Notes: a model not told the origin generated them from the sequence alone. DNA of 64,000 nucleotides from Streptomyces sp. NBC_00569 (GCF_036345255.1 NZ_CP107783.1:3397501-3461500), one strand, 5' to 3'; positions 54,501-63,449 are shown, counted from the first letter of the stretch. Made by a program: numbers and translations.

Positions 54501-55041
54501 GAACGGCGAGGACGGCGCCCGAAGCGGCGTCGACCACAGGTCCCCCGGCCGCCCCTCCTCCGAGCCGCAACGCGTCGCGGCCGTCCGTGCCGATGGCCAG
54601 CTCCATGGCCCCGGGGACGACGTGGAAACGGTCGGTCGCGGTGTACGTGACGTCGGCACGGCCGAGGACGCGCGCCTCGCGCCAGCCCCCGGCGGCGATC
54701 CGCACATAGGACCCCGCTCCGGCCGGGCCCCGGACGGCCACCGGCAGCGGGCGCATCCCAAGGCCCTCCGTCGTGTCGGTGCGGATGAGCGCGAGGGCCG
54801 ATCCGGGCAGCGGGACGACGTCGGCGGCGCCCACGACACAGGTGGCCCCGCCGGGCGCGCGCAGCACGACGCGGCCGAGTCCGTCGACCACTTCATGGCT
54901 GGTGACAACGGTGCCGTGGTCGTCGGCGACGAAGCCGGCGCCGCGCGGGCGTCCGGCCAGATCGAAGATGTGGACGAGGGGCGGCCCGGTCCCGGGACCC
55001 GTCGCGTCCCCGTCGCCCGCCCGGGGGCCACGTCCCGCCAT
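51586..55041 (-). CDS. Trypsin-fold (inactive) / P-loop NTPase multidomain protein
   Basis: 1151 residues. Residues about 20-205 have the strand order of a trypsin-like domain with His49 in VVTSHEVV. The usual GxSGGP is GAAGGP (Ala165 in place of the serine), and the D-L-A-L-R aspartate is replaced (SALALIR), so this domain should not cut peptides. A P-loop NTPase follows with GAPGSGRT at 280-287, Arg286 in place of the Walker A lysine, and LVLLLDGPEE as Walker B. The remaining 600 residues are helical repeats. The ATG at 55039-55041 has GGGAGG 7 bases upstream. The layout resembles STAND-type NTPases with a trypsin-like sensor. It lies between truB and ribF. Its role is unknown. Confidence 0.82.
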   Translation of the reverse strand: MAGRGPRAGDGDATGPGTGPPLVHIFDLAGRPRGAGFVADDHGTVVTSHEVVDGLGRVVLRAPGGATCVVGAADVVPLPGSALALIRTDTTEGLGMRPLPVAVRGPAGAGSYVRIAAGGWREARVLGRADVTYTATDRFHVVPGAMELAIGTDGRDALRLGGGAAGGPVVDAASGAVLAVLGTALEAGHRAAAGFAVPLREAAATDPDGPLAALLARNAATVPVYGDDLNLAGALQLTATSVGSDGPGAVLDPEPVERPEVAREFAAFEASGATVLALVGAPGSGRTTELAACAARRGRGAHPAPTLWLRGADLHGDDRSVADAARRALVRAGRIVAASLPGAVPGQTGEPGGPESGGVGDVSPERIAAPARAAGRPLVLLLDGPEEMPPVLAHRLAEWTEGTTRWLRETGVRLVVACRGEYWEHAGELFPPGVLYGRTGRLPACVPLGELTGDQARVARERYGLPGDALAGRDARHPLALRLLAEVRAALPGPAPGSADRDAVFAAYLDLMCLRVAVRLAAVNGLRGTAVRRLAARVSGQVHEAARRCLGPGQGELDREAFEEVFPWGALPGRHGGGVTAWAPAVLTEGVLVPAGRGYRFAHEEVADWIQGMHLDLDEALRALVHRDRDAGRAAPSVPVPRHRAGPVVQALLLVERQQGPVQFGAHLAELALRSLTPGDPDASWWAAHLVEEALLRVPDATPYLGVLEPLADRGRLDPSFWRRVPVTDAVRLGLLRRLVVHDPPPGSRDRHLDTVADLLTADPAGVQVHLTRWFDDARPLPALPDATVATAAQALLHTHRHRAVDDLTEALADCAHPHADELLAVLADEEPSALCRAVDRWAHDERPARRASAVTYALRVAPHVTTDADRALLRYAALALLARTTDSARHGAALALLVRDPQTRDTYLARALERFADGDAQVPVSALAAALATHPEPVLRAFRARVREPGGAADVLGTLAGVTAPALARRAAALVEDLSADRPDAAQDVAAYVDRCLEHGPAGRAVFHPLVTGLLRTCPAAGRAALAPVLAAPGTGASRALRGELLDVLLAHEDDPDVLDAVLRTAARNAGGAGATRARDLVRRTGQRLVRTPEGAARFDRALVEFADSVPGFAALLVEWLAGAPREWAALVGPSARRVIGGLAGVRVPA

Positions 55042-55208
55042 CGTCGAACCTCCCGCCACGCCCCGTAGGACCGACGGTAGGCGCGCGGTGATCAGCGGAA
55101 CAGGCGCCGAAGCGAACGCGCCCCCTTCCACTCCCTCGGTTCACTCCGAGCGCCCGCCCGAAGGGGTGAACAGATCGGGGGTGATGGATAGACCCTTGGA
55201 GGGGGGGT

Positions 55209-55248
55209 CGTGGAGCGGCACGCGACGGACTGCGCGCGCCGCTCCACG
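55209..55248 (-). terminator. Hairpin downstream of truB
   Basis: CGTGGAGCGGC (55209-55219) pairs perfectly with GCCGCTCCACG (55238-55248). It begins about 20 bases after the truB stop and separates the rimP-truB unit from the protease-like/NTPase gene. Confidence 0.7.
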
Positions 55249-55267
55249 GCGGGGGCCGGCGAAGAGA

Positions 55268-56176
55268 TCAGCCGAAGACGGCGAGGCTCTTCGCCTTGCC
55301 CCTCGACTCCTCCACGAGCGCGAGGAACACACCCTCGGGGTCGAACACGGCGACGGGCCCGGCGCCCGCGTACTCGCCGGGCACCTCCAGACGGACCCCG
55401 TTGAGCAGCAACTTGGCGCGCTTGGCGTCCACGTCCCAGCGGGGGAACGCGGCGGTGGCGGCGTCCGCGACGGGCATCACCGTCAGCTCCTCCTGGAGCT
55501 GGTCGAGGGTGCGTGCGGAGTCCAGCTTGTAGGGGCCGACCCGCGTGCGCCGCAGCGCCGTGAGGTGACCACCGACGCCCAGGTCCGCGCCCAGGTCCCT
55601 GGCGAGGGCCCGGATGTACGTCCCGGACGAGCAGACCACCGAGACGACCAGGTCGAGGACCGGAGTGCCGTCCTCGGCGACCGCGTCCCTTATGTCGTAG
55701 ACGGTGAAGGACGAGACGGTGACCGGCCGTGCCGGGATCTCGAACTCCTCGCCCTCACGGGCCCGCTTGTAGGAACGCACGCCGTTGATCTTGATGGCGC
55801 TGACCTTGGACGGCACTTGCATGATGGCGCCGGTCAGCTTGGCGACCCCGGCGTCGATCGCGTCCCGGCGCACGCCGGACGCGTCCGTGGACGACGTGAG
55901 GTCGCCCTCGGCGTCGTCGGTCAGCGTGTTCTGGCCGAGCCTGATCGTGCCCAGGTACTCCTTCTCGGTCAGCGCGAGATGGCCGAGAAGCTTGGTCGCC
56001 CGCTCCACGCCGAGGACCAGGACACCGGTCGCCATGGGGTCGAGCGTGCCCGCGTGGCCGACGCGGCGGGTCTTCGCGATCCCGCGCATCTTGGCCACCA
56101 CGTCGTGCGAAGTGAAGCCCGACGGCTTGTCGACAATGACAAGACCGTCGGGCGTCGGGGTGTTCTTCTGCGTCAT
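55268..56176 (-). CDS. truB: tRNA pseudouridine-55 synthase
   Basis: 302 residues. Makes pseudouridine at position 55 in the T loop of tRNAs, in the cytosol. The catalytic aspartate is Asp46 in the motif GHAGTLDPMATG, preceded by the family N-terminus DGLVIVDKPSGFTSHDVV. The RNA-contacting SGTYIRALARDLG block is present in the middle, and a C-terminal actinobacterial extension ends DPEGVFLALVEE. The ATG overlaps the rbfA stop by 4 bases (56173-56176). It is the last gene of the rimP-nusA-ylxR-infB-rbfA-truB set and is followed by a hairpin. Confidence 0.96.
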   Translation of the reverse strand: MTQKNTPTPDGLVIVDKPSGFTSHDVVAKMRGIAKTRRVGHAGTLDPMATGVLVLGVERATKLLGHLALTEKEYLGTIRLGQNTLTDDAEGDLTSSTDASGVRRDAIDAGVAKLTGAIMQVPSKVSAIKINGVRSYKRAREGEEFEIPARPVTVSSFTVYDIRDAVAEDGTPVLDLVVSVVCSSGTYIRALARDLGADLGVGGHLTALRRTRVGPYKLDSARTLDQLQEELTVMPVADAATAAFPRWDVDAKRAKLLLNGVRLEVPGEYAGAGPVAVFDPEGVFLALVEESRGKAKSLAVFG

Positions 56177-56640
56177 TCCGAGGCTTCGCCGTCCTCGTCC
56201 GCGCCGTCCTCGTCCTCGTCCTCGGGCTTGCGGTACGGGTCCGCACCCCCGGCGAACTCGGCACCGGCGGACGCCTCCCGGACCTTCGCGTCCGAGATCC
56301 GGGCCTTGTCGAGGAGGTCATCGATGGCCTTGGCGTTGTCCGGCAGGGCGTCCGCCACGAAGGCCAGGGTCGGCGTGAACTTCACACCGGCCGCCTGGCC
56401 CACCGCCGAACGGAGTACGCCCTTGGCGCTCTCGAGGCCGGCCGCGGCAGCGGCACGCTCCTCGTCGTCGCCGTAGACCGTGTAAAAGACGGTCGCCTCC
56501 CGCAGGTCACCCGTCACCCGGGTGTCCGTGATGGTCACATGCGTACCGAGCCGCGGGTCCTTGATCCCGCGCTGGAGCTTCTTGGCCACCACCTCTCGGA
56601 TGAGGTCCGCCAGCCTTTTCGCCCGCGCGTTGTCGGCCAC
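56173..56640 (-). CDS. rbfA: Ribosome-binding factor A
   Basis: 155 residues. A KH-type RNA-binding protein needed for maturation of the 30S subunit and 16S rRNA 5' end. The family core is seen in KRLADLIREVVAKKLQRGIKDPRLG (start), VTITDTRVTGDLREATVFYTV (middle) and LRSAVGQAAGVKFTPTLAFVADAL. The long acidic C-terminal tail (PEDEDEDGADEDGEASE) is a common actinobacterial addition. The ATG has GGAGACGG upstream. It is 33 bases downstream of the DUF503 gene and overlaps truB by 4 bases. Confidence 0.95.
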   Translation of the reverse strand: MADNARAKRLADLIREVVAKKLQRGIKDPRLGTHVTITDTRVTGDLREATVFYTVYGDDEERAAAAAGLESAKGVLRSAVGQAAGVKFTPTLAFVADALPDNAKAIDDLLDKARISDAKVREASAGAEFAGGADPYRKPEDEDEDGADEDGEASE

Positions 56641-56673
56641 TGCGCCGTCTCCTTCTTCGCCTTGCTCTTAAAG

Positions 56674-56967
56674 TCAGTCTTCGTCGCCGTGGAGCCTGCG
56701 TCGAACGGAGAGCAGCTCCACCTCGGGACGGGCGGCGATCAGACGCTCGCACCGGTCCAGTACGTCGGTGAGGTGCCCCGTGTCCCCGGAGACCATCGCC
56801 AGGCCGATCTCGGCCCTGCGGTGAAGTTCCTGGTTCCCCGTCTCCGCCGCACTCACCGCGTACTTGCGCTGGAGTTCGGCGACGATCGGGCGGATCACGG
56901 AGCGTTTCTCCTTCAGCGAGTGGACGTCGCCGAGGAGCAGATCAAAGGACAGAGTCCCCACATACAT
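56674..56967 (-). CDS. DUF503 family protein
   Basis: 97 residues. The sequence (MYVGTLSFDLLLGDVHSLKEKR at the start, then IVAELQRKYAVSAAETGNQELHRRAEIGLAMVS) shows the DUF503 pattern, a small ferredoxin-like fold found beside infB and rbfA in many Gram-positive bacteria. The ATG at 56965-56967 is preferred because the family begins MYVG; the open frame continues 26 codons upstream without conservation and the ribosome site is weak. Its position between infB and rbfA suggests a role in translation or ribosome assembly, but the molecular function is not known. Confidence 0.9.
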   Translation of the reverse strand: MYVGTLSFDLLLGDVHSLKEKRSVIRPIVAELQRKYAVSAAETGNQELHRRAEIGLAMVSGDTGHLTDVLDRCERLIAARPEVELLSVRRRLHGDED

Positions 56968-57049
56968 GTGTGTCCGGATGTCCCGCCGGTTCGGGTTCGT
57001 GGCCCCGCCAGCTATTTGGCAGGGACACCAGAACCGTACACGCAACGGC

Positions 57050-57090
57050 CGGGGCCGATCGACGGGATTTCGTCCCGCCGACCGGCCCCG
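57050..57090 (-). terminator. Hairpin after infB, fully paired only on the minus strand
   Basis: CGGGGCCGATCGACGGGA (57050-57067) opposes TCCCGCCGACCGGCCCCG (57073-57090) with a 5-base loop. Two positions are A/C mismatches in plus-strand RNA but become U.G pairs in minus-strand RNA, so the stem is complete only in the infB transcript. It lies 18 bases after the infB stop. It is probably a partial terminator before the DUF503-rbfA-truB part. Confidence 0.65.
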
Positions 57091-57108
57091 ACCTTCACCG
57101 TGCGCGGA

Positions 57109-60100
57109 TCAGGCGCGCGGCTTCTCGCGCATCTCGTACGTCGCGATGACGTCGTCGATCTTGATGTCGTTGAAGTTTCCGAGGTTGATACCACCCTCGA
57201 AGCCTTCGCGGATCTCGGTGACATCGTCCTTGAAGCGACGCAGACCGGAGATGTTGAGGTTCTCCGCGATGACCTTGCCATCGCGCAGCAGGCGCGCCTT
57301 GGTGTTGCGCTTGACCTCGCCGGACCGGACGAGCACACCGGCGATGTTGCCCAGCTTGGACGAGCGGAAGATCTCGCGGATCTCCGCCGTACCGAGCTCG
57401 ACCTCTTCGTACTCCGGCTTGAGCATGCCCTTGAGGGCCGCCTCGATCTCCTCGATGGCCTGGTAGATCACCGAGTAGTAGCGGACGTCGACGCCCTCGC
57501 GGTCCGCCATCTGGGCCGCGCGGCCCGCAGCGCGGACGTTGAAGCCGATGACGATCGCGTCGGAGCCGGTCGCCAGGTCGATGTCCGACTCGGTGACGGC
57601 ACCCACGCCGCGGTGCAGGACGCGGATGTCGACCTCTTCGCCGACGTCGAGCTGGAGCAGCGAGGACTCGAGAGCCTCCACCGAACCGGACGCGTCGCCC
57701 TTGATGATGAGGTTAAGTTCCTGCACCAGACCGGCCTTGAGGGCCTCGTCCAGGTTCTCCAGGGAGAACCGGACGCCACGCCGCGCGAAGTTGGCGTTGC
57801 GCTCACGAGCGGCACGCTTCTCGGCGATCTGACGGGCCGTACGGTCCTCGTCGACCACCAGGAAGTTGTCGCCGGCACCCGGCACGTTGGTGAGACCGAG
57901 GACGAGGACGGGGGTCGAGGGACCCGCTTCCTCGACGTTGTTGCCGTTGTCGTCGAGCATCGCGCGGACACGGCCGTACGCGTCGCCGACGACCATCGTG
58001 TCGCCGATGCGCAGCGTGCCGCGCTGGACGAGGACGGTCGACACGGCACCGCGGCCACGGTCGAGGTGCGACTCGATCGCAATACCCTGCGCGTCCTGCT
58101 CCGGGTTGGCCCGCAGGTCGAGCGAGGCGTCCGCGGTCAGGACCACGGCCTCGAGCAGGGAGTCGATGTTGAGACCCTGCTTGGCGGAGATGTCGACGAA
58201 CATCGTGTCGCCGCCGTACTCCTCGGCCACCAGACCGAACTCGGTGAGCTGACCGCGCACCTTGGTCGGGTCGGCACCCTCGACGTCGATCTTGTTGACC
58301 GCGACGACGATCGGCACGTTGGCCGCCTTCGCGTGGTTCAGCGCCTCGATCGTCTGCGGCATGACACCGTCGTTGGCCGCCACCACGAGGATCGCGATGT
58401 CGGTCGACTTGGCACCACGGGCACGCATGGCGGTGAACGCCTCGTGACCCGGGGTGTCGATGAAGGTGATGCGGCGCTCTTCTTCGTTGACCTCGGTGGA
58501 GACCTGGTACGCACCGATGTGCTGCGTGATACCGCCGGCCTCGCCCGCGACGACGTTCGTCTTGCGGATGGTGTCGAGCAGTCGGGTCTTACCGTGGTCG
58601 ACGTGACCCATGACGGTCACGACCGGCGGACGCGCGACGAGGAACTCCTCGCCACCCTCGTCCTCGCCGAACTCGATGTCGAAGGACTCGAGCAGCTCGC
58701 GGTCCTCCTCCTCGGGGCTGACGATCTCGAGGATGTAGTTCATCTCATCCGCGAGGAGCTTCAGCGTCTCGTCGGAGACGGACTGCGTGGCAGTGACCAT
58801 CTCGCCGAGGTTCATCATCACGGCGACGAGCGACGCCGGGTTGGCGTTGATCTTCTCCGCGAAGTCGGTGAGGGAGGCACCGCGCGACAGACGGACGGAC
58901 TGTCCGTTGCCGCGAGGCAGCATGACGCCGCCCACCGACGGGGCCTGCATGGCCTCGTACTCCTGGCGCCTCTGCCGCTTCGACTTACGGCCACGACGGG
59001 CGGGCCCACCGGGACGGCCGAACGCACCCTGCGTGCCACCACGGGCACCGGGACCACCGGGACGACCGCCACCGGGACGACCGGCGAAACCGCCACCGCC
59101 ACCGGGACGACCGGCGAAACCGCCACCGCCACCACCGGGACGACCGGCGAAACCGCCACCGCCGCCACCGGGACCGGCCGGACGACCGGCGAAGCCGCCG
59201 CCACCGGGACGACCGCCGCCGCCACCCGGACGACCGCCGCCGCCGGGACCACGGCCACCGCCGGGGCCACCACCGGGACGCGGGCTGCCGGCAGCGGGAC
59301 GCTGCGGCATCATGCCCGGGTTCGGACGGTTACCACCGGGGGCACCACCCGGACGCGGAGCGCCGGCCTGCGGACGGGGCATGCCGCCCGGAGTCGGACG
59401 GGCGCCGCCCTGACCCTGCGGACGCGGGGCGCCACCGGGGCCACCCTGCGGGCGCGGGCCGCCGGGGCCACCCTGGCCGCCGCCGGGACGCGGGGCACCG
59501 CCGGGACGGGGCGCCTGGGGGCGCGCCATGCCGGTGGAGCCACCAGAGGTGAACGGGTTGTTACCGGGACGCGGGCCGGCGGGACGACCGCCGGGACGCT
59601 GGCCCTGACCCTGGCCGCCGGGGCGCGGGGCACCCTGACGGTCGCCGCGGTCGCCGCGACCCTGGCCCTGCCCCTGAGCGGGACCGGCCGGACGGGCGCC
59701 ACCGGGCTTGGGGGCACCGGGACGGGCACCCGGACGCGGACCGGCTGCCGGGGAGGCCGCGGGGGCCTGGGCAGCGGGAGCGGCCGGAGCCGCGGGCGGC
59801 GCCGTGAACTCGGGCGCGGCCGGGGCCGGAGCCGCGGGACGCGGAGCCGGCTTCGGGCCGGGCGTCGGACGCTGACCGGCGGCCGGGGTCACCGGGGCGG
59901 CGGCAGCGGGCTTCTCCGCGGCGGCAGGCTTGGGAGCCGGCGGGCGCGGAGCAGCAGGCTTTGCGGCCTGCGCCGGAGACGGGGTCGGACGGGCCGGCGA
60001 GGGCTTCGCGGGCGCGGCCTTGCGGGCGGCGGGCTTGCCGCCGCCACTGCCCTGCTGGAGGGCGTCAGTCAGCTTGCGTACTACAGGCGCCTCGATCGTC

Positions 60101-60207
60101 GAGGACGCCGAACGGACAAATTCACCGAGTTCTTGGAGCTTGGCCATGACGACCTTGCTCTCCACCCCGAACTCCTTGGCGAGTTCGTATACCCGGACCT
60201 TAGCCAC
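57109..60207 (-). CDS. infB: Translation initiation factor IF-2
   Basis: 1032 residues. GTPase that places initiator tRNA on the ribosome. The N-terminal IF2N helix ([20 protein letters not shown], in short [13 protein letters not shown]) is followed by a very long Pro/Ala/Gly-rich actinobacterial region with repeats of GGGFAGRP. The second IF2N segment is [14 protein letters not shown]. The G domain has G1 GHVDHGKT at 534-541, G3 DTPGHEA and G4 NKID; domains II to IV complete the C-terminus. AAAGGAG precedes the ATG. The upstream gene is ylxR (146 bases) and a partial terminator follows. Confidence 0.97.
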   Translation of the reverse strand: MAKVRVYELAKEFGVESKVVMAKLQELGEFVRSASSTIEAPVVRKLTDALQQGSGGGKPAARKAAPAKPSPARPTPSPAQAAKPAAPRPPAPKPAAAEKPAAAAPVTPAAGQRPTPGPKPAPRPAAPAPAAPEFTAPPAAPAAPAAQAPAASPAAGPRPGARPGAPKPGGARPAGPAQGQGQGRGDRGDRQGAPRPGGQGQGQRPGGRPAGPRPGNNPFTSGGSTGMARPQAPRPGGAPRPGGGQGGPGGPRPQGGPGGAPRPQGQGGARPTPGGMPRPQAGAPRPGGAPGGNRPNPGMMPQRPAAGSPRPGGGPGGGRGPGGGGRPGGGGGRPGGGGFAGRPAGPGGGGGGFAGRPGGGGGGFAGRPGGGGGFAGRPGGGRPGGPGARGGTQGAFGRPGGPARRGRKSKRQRRQEYEAMQAPSVGGVMLPRGNGQSVRLSRGASLTDFAEKINANPASLVAVMMNLGEMVTATQSVSDETLKLLADEMNYILEIVSPEEEDRELLESFDIEFGEDEGGEEFLVARPPVVTVMGHVDHGKTRLLDTIRKTNVVAGEAGGITQHIGAYQVSTEVNEEERRITFIDTPGHEAFTAMRARGAKSTDIAILVVAANDGVMPQTIEALNHAKAANVPIVVAVNKIDVEGADPTKVRGQLTEFGLVAEEYGGDTMFVDISAKQGLNIDSLLEAVVLTADASLDLRANPEQDAQGIAIESHLDRGRGAVSTVLVQRGTLRIGDTMVVGDAYGRVRAMLDDNGNNVEEAGPSTPVLVLGLTNVPGAGDNFLVVDEDRTARQIAEKRAARERNANFARRGVRFSLENLDEALKAGLVQELNLIIKGDASGSVEALESSLLQLDVGEEVDIRVLHRGVGAVTESDIDLATGSDAIVIGFNVRAAGRAAQMADREGVDVRYYSVIYQAIEEIEAALKGMLKPEYEEVELGTAEIREIFRSSKLGNIAGVLVRSGEVKRNTKARLLRDGKVIAENLNISGLRRFKDDVTEIREGFEGGINLGNFNDIKIDDVIATYEMREKPRA
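59060..59240 (-). repeat. Gly-rich repeat block inside infB
   Basis: At about residues 323-383 the infB product repeats GGGFAGRP four times, encoded by nearly identical units (CCGGGACGACCGGCGAAACC on the plus strand). The region is low-complexity and likely to vary in length between strains. Confidence 0.8.
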
Positions 60208-60353
60208 TTCGCTCCTTTTAGGTCCGGGTTACGCCGGACCGTCGCTACTTCATGGGCGTACTCATCGCGTGCTCATCGAGTGCTCATCGCAATCTCGACC
60301 TACTTCCAACTCGCGGGGGTACCAGGACCGCACGGGGTCCCGTACGGCACGTT

Positions 60354-60632
60354 CTACGGTGTTACCTGCTCGACGCGGTGGCGCAGTGCCTCCGTATCGA
60401 ACGGTCCAGGGGCTTTGAACGCCCGCTGGAACGCCCGGCGGCGGACCGCCAGGTCGAGACAGACCAGGGCGGGATGCACATACGCACCCCGGCCGGGCAG
60501 CGTACCGCGACGATCGGGGACACATTCACCCTCGATCACCACGATGCGCAGCAGATCGCTCTTGGCCGTTCGCTCCCGGCATCCCACACACGTGCGCTCT
60601 GGGCATGCACCGGCATGCGTCCGGCCAGACAC
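60354..60632 (-). CDS. ylxR: YlxR/DUF448 RNA-binding protein
   Basis: 92 residues. Small putative RNA-binding or nucleoid-associated protein that is found between nusA and infB in most Gram-positive genomes. The family features are RTCVGCRERTAKSDLLR near the start and LPGRGAYVHP in the middle, the GRGAY block being the DUF448 hallmark. The start at 60630-60632 is a GTG; no very strong ribosome site was noted, so one or two codons of uncertainty remain. It lies 79 bases after nusA and 146 bases before infB on the same strand, so it shares their transcript. Confidence 0.9.
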   Translation of the reverse strand: MSGRTHAGACPERTCVGCRERTAKSDLLRIVVIEGECVPDRRGTLPGRGAYVHPALVCLDLAVRRRAFQRAFKAPGPFDTEALRHRVEQVTP

Positions 60633-60711
60633 GCTTAAGTCTACCTCCCCGCACCGACCTCACCCCTTTGGGGCAAAAATCGAACGGTTGTTGTCGTGAT
60701 CTTTGTGGTGG

Positions 60712-61701
60712 CTACTCCGCCGACTGCTGCTCGGTGTCCGGACGGATGTCGATCCGCCAGCCCGTGAGCCGCGCGGCGAGGCGGGCGTTCTGGCCCTCCT
60801 TGCCGATGGCGAGCGACAGCTGGTAGTCCGGCACGATCACCCGTGCCGAGCGGGCAGCCATGTCCACGACCTCGACCTTGGACACGCGTGCCGGGGACAG
60901 GGCGTTGGCCACCATGTCGGCCGGGTCGTCGGACCAGTCGACGATGTCGATCTTCTCGCCGTTGAGCTCGGCCATGACATTGCGCACACGGCCGCCCATC
61001 GGGCCGATGCAGGCGCCCTTGGCGTTCAGGCCGGAGCGGGTCGAGCGGACCGCGATCTTCGTGCGGTGCCCGGCCTCGCGCGCGATGGCGGAGATCTCCA
61101 CGGAGCCGTCGGCGATCTCGGGGACCTCGAGCGCGAACAGCTTCTTCACCAGGTTCGGGTGCGTGCGGGACAGAGTGACGGAAGGACCGCGCACACCCTT
61201 CGCCACGCGCACCACGTACGAGCGAAGGCGCAGGCCGTGCTGGTACTCCTCGCCCGGGACCTGCTCCTGCACCGGCAGGATGGCCTCGAGCTTGCCGATG
61301 TCGACGAGCACGTTCTTCGGGTCGCGGCCCTGCTGGACCACGCCTGTCACGATGTCGCCCTCGCGGCCGGCGTACTCGCCGAGCGTCGCGTCGTCCTCGG
61401 CGTCGCGCAGCCGCTGCAGGATGACCTGCTTCGCGGTCGTCGCGGCGATACGGCCGAAGTCGGACGGGGTGTCGTCGAACTCCCGGGCCTCCTGGCCCTC
61501 TTCGAGGTCCGCCGGGTCCTCCTTCGCCCACACCGTCACATGTCCGCTCTCACGGTCGAGGCGCACGCGCGCGTGGCGACGGCTTCCCTCGGTGCGGTGG
61601 TAGGCGATGAGGAGGGCCGACTCGATCGCTTCGACCAGCAGGTCGAAGGAGATCTCCTTCTCTCGCACCAGACCCCGCAGGGCGCTCATGTCGATGTCCA
61701 C
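60712..61701 (-). CDS. nusA: Transcription termination/antitermination factor NusA
   Basis: 329 residues. Binds RNA polymerase and nascent RNA to control pausing, termination and antitermination. The N-terminal polymerase-binding domain ([26 protein letters not shown], in short [18 protein letters not shown]) is followed by an S1 domain ([12 protein letters not shown]) and two KH domains ([10 protein letters not shown]..., then [20 protein letters not shown]). It lacks the C-terminal acidic repeats of enterobacterial NusA, as is usual in actinobacteria. The GTG start lies 2 bases after the rimP stop, so coupling is likely; an in-frame ATG four codons later is an alternative. Confidence 0.96.
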   Translation of the reverse strand: MDIDMSALRGLVREKEISFDLLVEAIESALLIAYHRTEGSRRHARVRLDRESGHVTVWAKEDPADLEEGQEAREFDDTPSDFGRIAATTAKQVILQRLRDAEDDATLGEYAGREGDIVTGVVQQGRDPKNVLVDIGKLEAILPVQEQVPGEEYQHGLRLRSYVVRVAKGVRGPSVTLSRTHPNLVKKLFALEVPEIADGSVEISAIAREAGHRTKIAVRSTRSGLNAKGACIGPMGGRVRNVMAELNGEKIDIVDWSDDPADMVANALSPARVSKVEVVDMAARSARVIVPDYQLSLAIGKEGQNARLAARLTGWRIDIRPDTEQQSAE

Positions 61702-61703
61702 GG

Positions 61704-62216
61704 CTACGCCTCCTCTGCATTCTCTTCGTTCTTGTTCTTACGGTTGAACTCGACCTGGACGCGCGCCTTGGCGATGTCGTCGAAGGTGAGCCTGCGGGCG
61801 GTGGGCTTGCGCCCCTTCACGCCGGGCACCTCGAGGTCCAGGCCCTCGTCGTCGACCTTCAGGATCCGCGCGACGAGCTCGGTGTCGGCGCCGTCGGCCA
61901 GCTGGAACTTCACCAGGCGGTCGATCGCACGCAGGTAGTGCCGGTGCTCGGTGAGCGGCCGCTCGGCGCCCGGGGTGCCGACCTCGAGGTCGTACTCGCC
62001 CTCGCCCATGGCGTCCGTCTCGTCGAGCTTCGCCGAGAGCGCGCGGCTCACATCGGCGACCTGGTCCAGATCGGCTCCGGAATCGGAGTCGACGACGACT
62101 CGCAGCACGCGCTTACGTCCGACCGATGCCACTTCGATCTCTTCGAGATCGAGGCCCTGGGAGCTCACGAGCGGTTCCAGTAGTGACCGCAGCCTCTCGC
62201 TCTGGGTGGTGCTCAT
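61704..62216 (-). CDS. rimP: Ribosome maturation factor RimP
   Basis: 170 residues. Needed for 30S subunit maturation. The N-terminal alpha/beta domain contains [31 protein letters not shown] (quoted in parts: [17 protein letters not shown] and [10 protein letters not shown]) and the hallmark [20 protein letters not shown] ([10 protein letters not shown] is the RimP signature, usually SPGLDRPL). The C-terminal SH3-like domain and a Lys/Glu-rich tail follow. It is the first gene of the rimP-nusA-ylxR-infB unit, and the 183-base gap to the divergent lipoprotein gene must hold the operon promoter. The start is ATG at 62216. Confidence 0.95.
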   Translation of the reverse strand: MSTTQSERLRSLLEPLVSSQGLDLEEIEVASVGRKRVLRVVVDSDSGADLDQVADVSRALSAKLDETDAMGEGEYDLEVGTPGAERPLTEHRHYLRAIDRLVKFQLADGADTELVARILKVDDEGLDLEVPGVKGRKPTARRLTFDDIAKARVQVEFNRKNKNEENAEEA

Positions 62217-62399
62217 CCGGGTGACTCCTCGGCCGCGTGTGCTGTTGTGGTCTCGTCGTGCGTCAGGTCAAAGGGTATCCGGTCCGGGGGGGTGTTGCCG
62301 TCCACCAGGCAGGGGCCGAAGGTACGGTGATCACCGGGCCTGCCGCCCGCCGCTCCTGCTGAATCCTTCCTGCCACCCTTCCTGCCGAGGACGTCTGCC

Positions 62400-62900
62400 G
62401 TGCCGTTGACCACTGGGGCCCCCGCCGGGCCGCGTAGAAGGAGCCTGCTGGCCTCGGTGGCCGGGGCCGCGCTCCTGACGGGCTGTTCCGACGCCGAGGA
62501 CCCCGCGTCGGACGGTGCCACGGGCGGCCGCAGCGCCTCCGCCACGCAGCGGATAAAGGCGCGCGCCGCCCGCGACAGCGGCGACCTGCTCGACCGTTAC
62601 GAGGCCGCGCTTGCGGCCCATCCGGCCCTGGCCGCACGGCTCGGCCCGTTGCGCGACGAGGTGGCCCGGCACGCGAAGACCTTCGGTGCGCCGGCTCGCC
62701 CGGCCGCGCAGGCCTCTCCCTCGCCGTCCGCGTCACCGGCCTCCGAGAAGGACACGGTGAGCGCACTGGCGAAGGCCGAGCGGGACATCGCCGACCGCCG
62801 TGCGGCCGCCCTGGTCGAAGCCCCCGCCGAACTGGCGCGACTGCTGGCCTCGGTGGCCGCCGCGGGCGCCGGCCACGCGTATCTGCTGACGAAGGACTGA
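62400..62900 (+). CDS. Small lipoprotein, unknown function
   Basis: 166 residues. The GTG start is followed by a twin-arginine-like and hydrophobic leader (GPRRRSLLASVAGAALLTGC) ending in a strong lipobox with Cys29. The arginine run before the hydrophobic segment would also suit Tat export. The mature part is helical with Ala-rich heptads (LLDRYEAALAAHPALAARLGPLRDEVARHA) and a Ser/Pro linker. It is one base before the DUF4439 gene (TGACATG) and is probably coupled to it. The pair is, from memory, found beside rimP in many Streptomyces. It may be a lipid-anchored partner of the ferritin-like protein. Confidence 0.78.
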   Translation: MPLTTGAPAGPRRRSLLASVAGAALLTGCSDAEDPASDGATGGRSASATQRIKARAARDSGDLLDRYEAALAAHPALAARLGPLRDEVARHAKTFGAPARPAAQASPSPSASPASEKDTVSALAKAERDIADRRAAALVEAPAELARLLASVAAAGAGHAYLLTKD

Positions 62901-62901
62901 C

Positions 62902-63384
62902 ATGGCCGACATGCGCGACAAGGACGACAGCGACAAGCGGCTCCTCACCGCGGTCCAGGCCGCACTGGCCGCCGAGCATGCCGCGGTGTACGGCTATGGC
63001 GTCGTCGGCGGCCGGATAAGCGAGGCCCGCAAGCCCGAGGCGCGCACCGCCTACGACTCCCACCGGGCGCGCCGCGACGACCTGCGGCGGACGGTCCGCG
63101 ACCTCGGCGGCGACCCCGAGCCGTCCGCGGGCGCCTACGCGCTGCCCTTCCCCGTACCGGACTCGGCGGCGGCCGCGCGGCTCGCGGCGGACATCGAGGA
63201 CCGTGTCGCCGGGGTCTACTCGGACCTGGTGCGGGCCTCCGAGGGCGCACGGCGCAGGGGGGCGGCGGACGCGCTGCGGGAGGCGGCGGTGCGGGCGGTG
63301 CGCTGGCGGGGCGGCAGCGTAGCCTTCCCTGGTCTCGCCGAGCGGTCCGTGGCGCCCGAAGCGTCCGCGACACCGCAGGCGTAG
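62902..63384 (+). CDS. DUF4439 ferritin-like protein
   Basis: 160 residues, mostly four helices. The first helix has LTAVQAALAAEHAAVYGYGVVGGR, where E-H-A-V-YGYG is the landmark of DUF4439, an actinobacterial ferritin-like domain. TAYDSHRARRDDLRRTVRDLGGDPE and the closing helices complete the four-helix bundle pattern. A di-iron site would use the helix-one Glu and the following H-x-x-R/D region, but I cannot prove that all ligands are present. It starts 1 base after the lipoprotein stop. The function is unknown; metal storage or oxidative-stress protection is a guess from the fold. Confidence 0.85.
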   Translation: MADMRDKDDSDKRLLTAVQAALAAEHAAVYGYGVVGGRISEARKPEARTAYDSHRARRDDLRRTVRDLGGDPEPSAGAYALPFPVPDSAAAARLAADIEDRVAGVYSDLVRASEGARRRGAADALREAAVRAVRWRGGSVAFPGLAERSVAPEASATPQA

Positions 63385-63449
63385 CCGGCAGGGTCACACG
63401 TACGGTCCGCGGTCACGGGGACGGTCACGGGGAAGGGAGTTACTCACGC

